Assembly: GCF_015687155.1 (NCBI RefSeq)
Contig: NZ_JADPQF010000004.1
Coordinates: forward strand, 62,001 to 126,000
DNA: 64,000 nt
Origin: Aliikangiella sp. G2MR2-5
GTDB taxonomy: Bacteria; Pseudomonadota; Gammaproteobacteria; Enterobacterales; Kangiellaceae
Direction of reading: 5' to 3'
Part shown: positions 11,901 through 18,706 of the stretch, in pieces
How positions within the stretch are numbered: the stretch's first letter is position 1
How the letters are laid out: every line of letters begins with the position of its first letter
Made by a program: the position numbers and the translations under genes
Notes under the pieces: model-generated
What the model saw: only the letters and a program-made list of their open reading frames with translations
Told to the model about the DNA's origin: nothing
Databases searched by the model: none

Positions 11901-12766
11901 GTAAAACCGATGTCATAACTTTTCGCTGCCAGTGCAAGTTCTTTCAGTTTAGGGACCAGCTCGGTGATCACACGCTCACGGTGGGTAAATTCATAACGTG
12001 GGTGGATAGCCGATAACTTTACCGAAATGCCCGGGCTTTTGATCGGTCCGCGGCCATTAGCCGCTTTACCGATCGCATGGATAGCTTTCATATAACTATC
12101 AAAATAACGATCAGCGTCCGCCATTGTGCGTGCGCCTTCGCCCAACATATCGTAGGAGTAGGCATAACCTTTCTGCTCTTTTGGCTTGGCTCGCTCGGTA
12201 GCCTGCTCGATAGTTTCGCCCATAACAAATTGCTTACCCATTATTTTCATGGCGAAATTTACTGACTTTCTTATAACCGGTTCACCCAGTCGACCGACAG
12301 TTCGCTTGAGAACACCAAACTGCTCTTCTTTGGATTTATCGGAATAATTAACCATCTTGCCTGTGACCAAAAGGCCCCAGGAAGAGGCATTAACAAAAAG
12401 CGAATCACTGTTACCCAGATGTGAACTCCAGTCTCCTTTGCTCAGCTTGTCACGGATCAGCTCTTCCTGGGTTTCAGAATCAGGAACACGCAGTAAAGCT
12501 TCGGCGAGACACATCAGTACAACCCCTTCTTCTGAAGAAAGAGAAAATTCATTCAGCAACGCATCAATTCCGCCTTGCCCTTTTTGGTCGTTACGGATAT
12601 TCACGACCATTTGACGAGCTCTCTCCCAGGCTCGGCTACGAGCGGCAACGCCCACTTCGGCAAGAGGCAGAATATAGTTGATTACTTCATCCTCATCGAT
12701 ACGATAGAAATCACGAATTTTTTGGCGGATTGGACAATCCGTTACCAGTGAACCTTCAAAAAGCAT
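8963..12766 (-). CDS. putA: Bifunctional proline dehydrogenase / P5C dehydrogenase PutA
   Basis: About 1267 aa from the ATG at 12766, which sits 7 bases after GAGGA; a TTG six bases further upstream is too close to that site. It oxidises proline to P5C with FAD and then to glutamate with NAD+. The PRODH barrel occupies about 130-470 ('VRLVKGAYWDTEIK', 'ATHNAYT'). The P5CDH domain spans about 560-1010, with the catalytic Cys in 'SAGQRCSALRV' and the Glu in 'AETGGQN'. A C-terminal ALDH-superfamily-like domain (about 1070-1250) follows. The N-terminal ribbon-helix-helix DNA-binding domain of E. coli PutA is absent, so this is the type B, non-autoregulating form. The divergent Lrp gene is the likely regulator. 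Confidence 0.97.
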   Translation of the reverse strand: MLFEGSLVTDCPIRQKIRDFYRIDEDEVINYILPLAEVGVAARSRAWERARQMVVNIRNDQKGQGGIDALLNEFSLSSEEGVVLMCLAEALLRVPDSETQEELIRDKLSKGDWSSHLGNSDSLFVNASSWGLLVTGKMVNYSDKSKEEQFGVLKRTVGRLGEPVIRKSVNFAMKIMGKQFVMGETIEQATERAKPKEQKGYAYSYDMLGEGARTMADADRYFDSYMKAIHAIGKAANGRGPIKSPGISVKLSAIHPRYEFTHRERVITELVPKLKELALAAKSYDIGFTVDAEEADRLDISLDIIEAVFADDDLGDWEGFGLAVQAYQKRAIFVVEWLRELTQRVGRKLMVRLVKGAYWDTEIKVSQKDGLPHFPVFTRKPSTDVSYKACAIRLMEYRDTIFPQFATHNAYTAATILEMAGERKDNFEFQRLHGMGESLYDQIVTEDKVQCRVYAPVGQHEDLLAYLVRRLLENGANSSFVNAIVDESKPVESLLPDPVEKVQGYKQKSNPQIELPIALYGEERDNSKGLDLTDINLITPMKDNMELWVKNNLITLTAVPEGSDPVTNPANLDEIIGHIRHQNEDEMKLLVENAEKAFASWSVTPVKERADILRKTGDILERHRDELIALCIKEAGKVAQDGIDEVREAVDFCRYYAARAEELAKDERFEARGVVLCISPWNFPLAIFLGQVAAAIATGNTVIAKPAEQTSLIALRTIELMQAVGLPENVVQPVIARGSKVGQVIVPDERVKAVMFTGSTDTGTRISQTLAERGGDQVPLIAETGGQNCMIVDSTALPEQVVDDVISSGFQSAGQRCSALRVLFIQEEIADKVITMIKGAMKELTVADPSWLSTDVGPVIDQKALDNLNAHVDYMKNNGQLLYECDLSKVKADKHFFFAPRLYEIDNLAVLKDEVFGPCVHVIRFKGTELDNVIEQVNATGFGLTMGVHSRIQERADYLARESRAGNIYINRNMIGAVVGVQPFGGRGLSGTGPKAGGPNYLSRLVREKASPNNHQLSQGKPDAVEFDNSVGSRALVDELMRKAMRDEKVWRNSDVNSRLSIVRQFIARIAKIESIQDLAEDLEQTVADARSQVIKIEKRLSKPFVMPGPTGESNILYLEPRGCVLCYADKDSSFNFWAIAIITALATGNTLITVVSDHFHDQALAFRDELLSCGVSEGVLQVAKLSQLEALLAHPHLAGAVIGSGCQRKAFVNTQLAARKGAILPVISSEYYDTLVTRLLTEKTISIDTTASGGNTSLMTLTDDED

Positions 12767-12904
12767 TTGCAAATCCTCAACAAGAGAAGCAGTTTATTCT
12801 GCCAACAATTATAATTGGACGCATTTTAGACAAAAAACCGCAGGATATGCTGGTTTATTTTCGGAAAACACCGTAAATTAGCGGGTATTAGCCAACTAAT
12901 TCCG

Positions 12905-12910
12905 TATAAT
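12905..12910 (+). promoter_or_regulatory. -10 box of the lrp-like gene, possibly leaderless
   Basis: A perfect TATAAT lies 9 bases before the ATG at 12920. Transcription from it should start about 12916-12918, at or just before the start codon. No Shine-Dalgarno sequence is visible between box and ATG, and the -35 region is poor. Confidence 0.5.
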
Positions 12911-12919
12911 CTACTGAAA

Positions 12920-13399
12920 ATGACAAAAGAGACTAAAAATCGTCCGTTGGACAAGATCGATTTAGCAATTTTAGACGCTCTTCAGCGAAATAGCAGAATT
13001 AGCAACGTCAACCTTGCCAAAGAAATTAATTTAAGCGCCAGCCCCTGTCTGGATCGAGTAAAAAGGCTTGAGTCTGAGGGATATATTGAAAGGTACGGCG
13101 CAGTTCTCAATGCATCAAAGCTAAATTTCGGTCTGAAAGCCTATGTCGAGGTAACACTAGATAAGTCCACTTCAGATGTATTTGACCAGTTTGCCGAGCA
13201 GGTGCAGAAGATCAAGCAGATTGCGGAGTGTGATATGGTCGCCGGCGGATTCGATTACCTGCTTAAAATTCGAATAGCCAACATGGCTGAGTATCGATCA
13301 GTACTTGGTGAGGTAGTCGATATTCCCGGTGTCGCCAAGAATCATACCTATGTGGTCATTGAGCATATAAAAGAAGATAAAGGCTTACCGATTGTTTAA
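12920..13399 (+). CDS. Lrp/AsnC family regulator, probably of putA
   Basis: 159 aa. An N-terminal winged helix-turn-helix (about 10-70, 'LDKIDLAILDALQRNSRISN', 'LSASPCLDRVKRLESEGYI') is followed by a RAM ligand-binding domain (about 75-150, 'VAGGFDYLLKIR'). It is divergent from putA, with 153 bases between the two starts. In several proteobacteria an Lrp-type protein (PutR, BkdR-like) activates proline catabolism from this position, so regulation of putA in response to proline is the natural inference. The mRNA may be leaderless. Confidence 0.93.
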   Translation: MTKETKNRPLDKIDLAILDALQRNSRISNVNLAKEINLSASPCLDRVKRLESEGYIERYGAVLNASKLNFGLKAYVEVTLDKSTSDVFDQFAEQVQKIKQIAECDMVAGGFDYLLKIRIANMAEYRSVLGEVVDIPGVAKNHTYVVIEHIKEDKGLPIV

Positions 13400-13476
13400 T
13401 TTGTTGGAACTATTAAATAACGCTTTCATTGATCCAATGACTTGTTAACCCGCCCAAACTCAATTACTTTAATCTG

Positions 13477-14235
13477 ATGAAAACTTTACTCCTGGCCTGC
13501 TGGATTTTAATTTTTACTTCAACCTCACTCAACGCAGCTGAGGTAAGGGTAGCCGTTGCATCCAACTTTGCGGTTCCGATAAAGCAGCTGGCTAAAAAAT
13601 TTGAGCTATCGAGTGAACATAAAGTACGTCTGTCAATTGGCTCTTCCGGTAAATTCTTTGCCCAGATTCAACATGCAGCACCATACGACTTGTTTCTATC
13701 TGCTGATCGGGAAAAACCGCAGGCTTTAATTAATTTGGGCCTGGCGGTTAATGGCAGTCAGTTCACTTATGCACAGGGCCGTCTTGTACTTTGGTCAAGA
13801 ACGACTTCACTGGTTGACCCCCAAGGGAATGTATTGCTCCGGGGCAACTATCGTAATCTGGCACTGGCAAATCCCAAATTAGCGCCATACGGAGCCGCCG
13901 CGGTTGAAGTGCTGACTCGCCTGAAGCTTTTTGAAAAAGTGAATCCAAAATTGATCCGTGGTGAAAACATCGCACAAGCTTTTCAATATGTAGCGACGGG
14001 CAATGCAGAAATAGGTTTCATTTCTTATTCACAACTCAAACAACTGGATAGTAAAGAGATGGGGTCATATTGGTTAGTGCCTGAATCACTCCACTCCCCA
14101 ATCAGGCAGGATCTGGTTTTATTAGAGCGGGCCAAAGAAAACCCTGCGGCGGCGGCATTCATTGAATTTTTAAAAAGTGAGGGCGCTCAAAAACAGATTA
14201 GACAGTTCGGTTATAAGCTTTCGTCCTCATCGTAG
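13477..14235 (+). CDS. modA: ModA-like molybdate ABC transporter substrate-binding protein, orphan
   Basis: 252 aa with a signal peptide (about 1-20, LNAAE) and a type II periplasmic binding fold. Features typical of ModA: 'VAVASNFAVPIKQLA' at the mature N-terminus, 'GSSGKFFAQIQHAAPYDLFLSAD', 'LALANPKLAPYGAAA' and 'GNAEIGFISYSQL'. It should bind molybdate or tungstate in the periplasm. No modB or modC lies next to it; a cupin on the opposite strand follows. The membrane partners must be elsewhere or the protein has another role. Confidence 0.88.
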   Translation: MKTLLLACWILIFTSTSLNAAEVRVAVASNFAVPIKQLAKKFELSSEHKVRLSIGSSGKFFAQIQHAAPYDLFLSADREKPQALINLGLAVNGSQFTYAQGRLVLWSRTTSLVDPQGNVLLRGNYRNLALANPKLAPYGAAAVEVLTRLKLFEKVNPKLIRGENIAQAFQYVATGNAEIGFISYSQLKQLDSKEMGSYWLVPESLHSPIRQDLVLLERAKENPAAAAFIEFLKSEGAQKQIRQFGYKLSSSS

Positions 14236-14310
14236 TTCTGAATTAAACGACGCAGTTAATTCGCCTTTGATAATAATCGTTAAATGGAGTGAGGGTCGTG
14301 CCAGTCAAGA

Positions 14311-14712
14311 TCAGCCATCAGTAACTTTGTATTCCCTGACACTTTCCTGCTCATTCGCATCATTTCTTGCAACCAGAGCAATCGCTTCTTGCTCATCACT
14401 CAAATTGATAGCTATATGCGGTACGCCTGCAGGTATATATATGAAATCGCCCTGCCTGTTGATGCTCGACTTGGATAGTTGATCACCATAAAGAGTTTGC
14501 ACTTCTCCCTTAATAAGATATATAGCAGTCTCAAACCCTTCATGATAATGTGGCTTGGAACGGGCACCTGCGGGGATGGTTACCAGGTTCATGGAAATCG
14601 ATTGAGCTCCTGCGGTATTTTCTGATATTCCAATGTAGTTTGGTAGCATTTGTAGTGTATCTACTTCTTCTTCGGGTCGAACTGTAATTATCTTCCCTTC
14701 TAAGTCAACCAT
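14311..14712 (-). CDS. Single-domain cupin protein
   Basis: 133 aa. Both cupin motifs are complete: motif 1 'GARSKPHYHEGFETAIYLIKG' shows the HxH, Glu and Gly pattern at about 50-70, and motif 2 'GDFIYIPAGVPHIAIN' at about 88-103 supplies the last His. The protein should bind one divalent metal. Family members include small-molecule dioxygenases, isomerases and sensors, and the substrate is not evident. AGGAG stands 9 bases before the ATG. It converges on modA with 75 bases between stops and no clear terminator. Confidence 0.85.
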   Translation of the reverse strand: MVDLEGKIITVRPEEEVDTLQMLPNYIGISENTAGAQSISMNLVTIPAGARSKPHYHEGFETAIYLIKGEVQTLYGDQLSKSSINRQGDFIYIPAGVPHIAINLSDEQEAIALVARNDANEQESVREYKVTDG

Positions 14713-14955
14713 GATATTGAACTCCTGGATCTAGTCAGCCTGACACTCATTTGGCTATGTTTTTTTCAACTTATTTTTGATCTGCTATTCAGAAATAAAA
14801 GAAAAATCGGACTTGCTCATAGGTTTCGAACCTTCTGGCAAAAAATGGGGAATCACCACAATTTTTTTGTAAGATGAGTATGCCTTCCCTGTGAATAAAA
14901 GGGCCCACAAATTAAGCAGGGTTATTTTGTTATGGTTATTTTGCCATGGTAGAAC

Positions 14956-16827
14956 TTAAGCCACTACAAATTGATCCCGCCCGTTTTCCTTAGCAGTATA
15001 TAATCCTTCATCAGCACGTTTTGCGCAACACTCAAACTCATCATCATCTTCCACAAATTGAGTCGCACCCATGCTAAAAGTAATTTCCTGCTCGAGTCCA
15101 TCAATCTTTATTTTCGAAATTTCCTGCTTAATTCGATTAAAAATGGTCGAGATAATTTGAGGAGTACTATTAGGAAGTATTAACATCCACTCTTCACCGC
15201 CAATTCGACCGAAGCAATCTTTATCTCGAATAACTTTTTTTACCGCATCAGCAAATGCACGCAGCACCTGATCTCCCATATCATGTCCATAGGTATCATT
15301 GATCTGCTTGAAATAATCGAGATCAACAATAGCGATGGTAGTATCCTGTTTCAATTTTTTGTAGTTGTCGAATTCAATTTTCGCCAGAGAAAAAATCTGA
15401 CGACGATTATCAACGCCTGTTAGCTCGTCAGTCATGGCCAATGTGGCGAACTTCCTTCGTCTCTCCTTTTCTTTCCTCAATACAAAGGTGATAAATAGCA
15501 GTAGAAATATCAAAACCAGAAATGATAGGAAGTAAATCATATTCTGCTTTTCCTGAGAGGATAATTTTAACTTTTGCAGTTCATTTTTCTGTTTAAGCAG
15601 TTTATTCTCTTTTTCCTGCAGACGACTTCCAAACTTTGCCTGCATTTCCTGAATTTTTGAGTCATTTTTCTCCTTATAAAATTCATTCAGCTTTTTTACC
15701 AAAGTCCTGTATTGAATGGCTGACTCCCGAAAGGCCTTCTTTTTCAGAGAAAGTTCAGCGAGTGCATTGTCAAACCCCAGTTTTAGCTGTGACTCATTAT
15801 CCAGGAGCAAAGGTTCTATCTGTCTGATTATCAGCTCTGCCTCAGCGATCCGGTCAAACTGTAAGTAAGCTTTGGTTAGCCCCATTCCAGCCAACGTCTG
15901 CAGTCGTTGATTTTTTAATTGCATACCAAGCCGATAAGATTCTTTGAAGTACTTTTCCGCCAACTCGAAATTTTCTTTCGACAGATATAGCTGACCTAGT
16001 TGGCTTGAAGCAAAAGCAATCCCTTGAACAATTTGAAGATCACGAGCAATCTGTTCTGATTTTTTCAGGTATTTCTCCGCTTCTTGCGGCTGCTTATTAC
16101 GCAAATAAGTGTACCCCAGATTGTAATAAATAATTGAAAGCCCGGCAGGATCCCCACTTTCGCTGACAATCTCGAGGGTTTTCCGGTGGTACTCAATTGC
16201 TTTATCCAGATTGTTGGTTGCTTCAAAAATTAACGCTATATTGGGGAGAATCATCGACCCCATTTGAGGTATATTTAAAGATGCCTGCTCATAAGCTTTA
16301 AGTAAAATATTTAATGCTTCATCGTATTCAAGATTGTAATAGTGGGACAACCCCAGTTTGTTCCTGGTAAATATCAGTTCCGGTATATGCTGATTATTTG
16401 CAAAATAATCTATGGCTTGATCGTAAAGTACCTTAGCTTCAGGCCAGCGGTTCATTTGCGAATAAGCTTCTGCCATGCCGACGCCAAATAGTGCATTTTG
16501 CTTGTGATCATTAAGCTTCCGAGCCAGCTTTTGTCCCGAAACCGCAACCGCCACCATTTCCTGCATATTTCCCGCTTGAGCGAGAAGACCTAACTTGATA
16601 TTCATAAGCTCTACCGCCACCACGGGCCTCTTTTCGATTAAGTCTTCATTTAATCTGCTATTTAGCTCAGCTAATGCCTGGGTTGGTGACTCTCCAGCAA
16701 GTAAGCGCAGCTGATGAACTTCATCCTTCTCCAGGGACCAGGCTCGACAGGAAAACCCTGCTATCAGTATAAGGGTCAGAAACGTCAGCAAACGCCAGGA
16801 TATTAGGGAAGAGTAAAAGATTCGCAT
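14956..16827 (-). CDS. TPR-containing membrane diguanylate cyclase (GGDEF)
   Basis: 623 aa. A signal anchor (about 8-30) is followed by a periplasmic run of tetratricopeptide repeats (about 40-380, for example 'AGLSIIYYNLGYTYLRNKQPQEAEKYLKKSE'-type helices), a coiled-coil stretch rich in K/E/Q (about 385-428), a membrane helix (430-452) and a C-terminal GGDEF domain (about 465-620). The active site reads GGEEW (543-547), the I-site-like and 'LTGVDNRR' boxes are in place, and 'DLDYFKQINDTYGHDMGD' is intact. It should make c-di-GMP from two GTP, with the TPRs sensing a periplasmic protein or cell-wall signal. Confidence 0.94.
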   Translation of the reverse strand: MRIFYSSLISWRLLTFLTLILIAGFSCRAWSLEKDEVHQLRLLAGESPTQALAELNSRLNEDLIEKRPVVAVELMNIKLGLLAQAGNMQEMVAVAVSGQKLARKLNDHKQNALFGVGMAEAYSQMNRWPEAKVLYDQAIDYFANNQHIPELIFTRNKLGLSHYYNLEYDEALNILLKAYEQASLNIPQMGSMILPNIALIFEATNNLDKAIEYHRKTLEIVSESGDPAGLSIIYYNLGYTYLRNKQPQEAEKYLKKSEQIARDLQIVQGIAFASSQLGQLYLSKENFELAEKYFKESYRLGMQLKNQRLQTLAGMGLTKAYLQFDRIAEAELIIRQIEPLLLDNESQLKLGFDNALAELSLKKKAFRESAIQYRTLVKKLNEFYKEKNDSKIQEMQAKFGSRLQEKENKLLKQKNELQKLKLSSQEKQNMIYFLSFLVLIFLLLFITFVLRKEKERRRKFATLAMTDELTGVDNRRQIFSLAKIEFDNYKKLKQDTTIAIVDLDYFKQINDTYGHDMGDQVLRAFADAVKKVIRDKDCFGRIGGEEWMLILPNSTPQIISTIFNRIKQEISKIKIDGLEQEITFSMGATQFVEDDDEFECCAKRADEGLYTAKENGRDQFVVA

Positions 16828-17038
16828 GATTTTCCAGTCAAAATTACGGTAAATATCCGAGCAGACAATTTAGGTGGTTCATCTACACAGGAGACAGATC
16901 AAACACCTTATATCGGCAATCTCATCAAGAGATTTAGTAAGAATGTACCACTTACGACTATTTCGTCAATTTTTTATGATCAGGTGATAGAAAATCTACA
17001 TAGTTTTGACCTGGGGCAGGCGTATTACAGGCTTTTGT

Positions 17039-17066
17039 TTGCATTCAATAGACGGCCATTTATACT
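17039..17066 (+). promoter_or_regulatory. Sigma-70 type promoter for pepD
   Basis: TTGCAT (17039-17044), 16 bases, TATACT (17061-17066). Predicted start near 17073 gives a leader of about 28 bases holding the GGAG site (17089-17092) of the GTG start at 17101. Confidence 0.5.
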
Positions 17067-17100
17067 TGGCGTCAATTTAAGATTTGACGGAGAAGCTTGA

Positions 17101-18558
17101 GTGTCAGCAATAGCCCAACTATCCCCAACTTCGCTGTGGGAAATATTCTACCAAATGACTTTAAGGCCGCGTCCATCTGGCCATGAACAAGCGGTTATCG
17201 ACTATGTTGAAAGTCTGTGTCATGCACATCAGTTAACCCTGCGCAAAGATACCATAGGCAACCTGATTATCAGCAAGCCAGCAACTCCCGGTATGGAAGA
17301 ACGCAAAGGGATAGTCATGCAGGGTCACCTTGATATGGTCCCCCAGAAAAATGCTGATTCGACACACGATTTCGAGTCAGATCCTATTCAGACCTGTATT
17401 GAAGATGGCTGGGTCACCGCCGTTGGCACAACATTGGGTGCAGACAACGGGATAGGTGTGGCGGCAGCGCTAGCCGTTATGACGGCTAAAGATATAGAGC
17501 ACGGTCCATTAGAGGTGTTGTTAACCATTGACGAAGAAGCCGGTATGACCGGAGCAAGTAACCTCGAGGCAGGCATTTTACAGGGTGATATTCTATTAAA
17601 TCTTGATACCGAAGATGAAGGAGAGCTCTACGTGGGGTGTGCCGGTGGTATCGACATCAGCGCCTTAGTTGATATGCAATGGCAACCGCTAGAAGGCAAC
17701 TATCAGGCTTTTGAATTGGCAGTAACTGGTTTACGCGGTGGCCACTCTGGACTCGATATCGATAAAGGAAGGGGCAATGCCAATAAAATTGCAAACCGCT
17801 TCTTACTGGAAAACTACGACAAGCTAAACATGAAAGTTTGTCAGTTTAACGGCGGTACCCTACGCAACGCTATCCCGCGAGAATCATTTACCCAAATCCT
17901 GGTCCCGGTTGAAAATGTTCCTGCTTTTGAAAGTGCTGTCACTCAGTTCAAAGAAGAAGTTACCAGGGAATACGGCTCAGTAGAAACGAACCTTTCGATA
18001 GCTTTAAAGTCGATAGACGCACCTTCCCGTAGCTATAGCGATGAAACCTGTCGTAAAGTAATTCACTCAGTCGCTGCCTGTATTAATGGTGTTAGTCGAA
18101 TGAGTCAGGAGTTTAACGGCGTTGTCGAAACCTCCAATAACCTGGCGATTGTCAAGACCGAAGGTGATCAGGTGGCAGTCAAATGTCTGACTCGAAGTCT
18201 TTCTAATAGCGCCAGAGATGCTTTAGCTGCGGAAGTAGCAGCCAGTTTTAAAGCGGTGGGGGCAGCTACCCAATTAAGTGGTGACTACCCGGGCTGGAAA
18301 CCCAACCCTGACTCTAAAATACTTATCACCATGATCGAGGGTTATCAAAGGCTCTATGGGGTTAAGCCTGAAGTCAAAGTAATTCATGCCGGACTAGAAT
18401 GTGGCCTGCTTAGCGAACCTTATCCACACTGGGACATGATTTCATTTGGTCCAACAATCCGCCATGCTCACTCTCCCGATGAAAAAGTCGAGATCGCAAC
18501 GGTTGAAAAATTCTGGGTATACCTGCTCGACAGCCTGAAACATGCGCCTCTAAAATAG
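17101..18558 (+). CDS. pepD: Aminoacyl-histidine dipeptidase PepD (M20)
   Basis: 485 aa, the usual length of cytosolic PepD (Xaa-His dipeptidase, beta-Ala-His dipeptidase). Visible motifs: 'MQGHLDMVPQKN' (metal His/Asp), 'GTTLGADNGIGVAAALAVM' (bridging Asp), 'LLTIDEEAGMTGASNL' (catalytic Glu pair), 'GLRGGHSGLDIDKGRGNANK' (lid), and 'HAGLECGLL' plus 'GPTIRHAHSPDEKVEI' (late ligands). It hydrolyses dipeptides in the cytosol, including carnosine-like ones. The start codon is GTG with GGAG 8 bases upstream. Confidence 0.96.
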   Translation: MSAIAQLSPTSLWEIFYQMTLRPRPSGHEQAVIDYVESLCHAHQLTLRKDTIGNLIISKPATPGMEERKGIVMQGHLDMVPQKNADSTHDFESDPIQTCIEDGWVTAVGTTLGADNGIGVAAALAVMTAKDIEHGPLEVLLTIDEEAGMTGASNLEAGILQGDILLNLDTEDEGELYVGCAGGIDISALVDMQWQPLEGNYQAFELAVTGLRGGHSGLDIDKGRGNANKIANRFLLENYDKLNMKVCQFNGGTLRNAIPRESFTQILVPVENVPAFESAVTQFKEEVTREYGSVETNLSIALKSIDAPSRSYSDETCRKVIHSVAACINGVSRMSQEFNGVVETSNNLAIVKTEGDQVAVKCLTRSLSNSARDALAAEVAASFKAVGAATQLSGDYPGWKPNPDSKILITMIEGYQRLYGVKPEVKVIHAGLECGLLSEPYPHWDMISFGPTIRHAHSPDEKVEIATVEKFWVYLLDSLKHAPLK

Positions 18559-18572
18559 CAACTGCTCTGCTT

Positions 18573-18597
18573 TGGCGAGACATCTGGTGTCTCGCCA
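18573..18597 (+). terminator. Perfect 10-bp hairpin after pepD, no U-tract
   Basis: TGGCGAGACA / TCTGG / TGTCTCGCCA lies 15 bases after the pepD stop. The stem is perfect and GC-rich, but the bases after it are not a T run. It may act as a 3'-end stabiliser or as a terminator helped by a factor. Confidence 0.5.
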
Positions 18598-18706
18598 GTA
18601 ATCAAGCTCCCAATCTTTCCTCTCAATTTACTTGCGATAACACCTAATCAAAACTAGGCTAACTATGTGATATCAATAAGGATTAGTTCCTCTTGTAGAC
18701 CCAATC

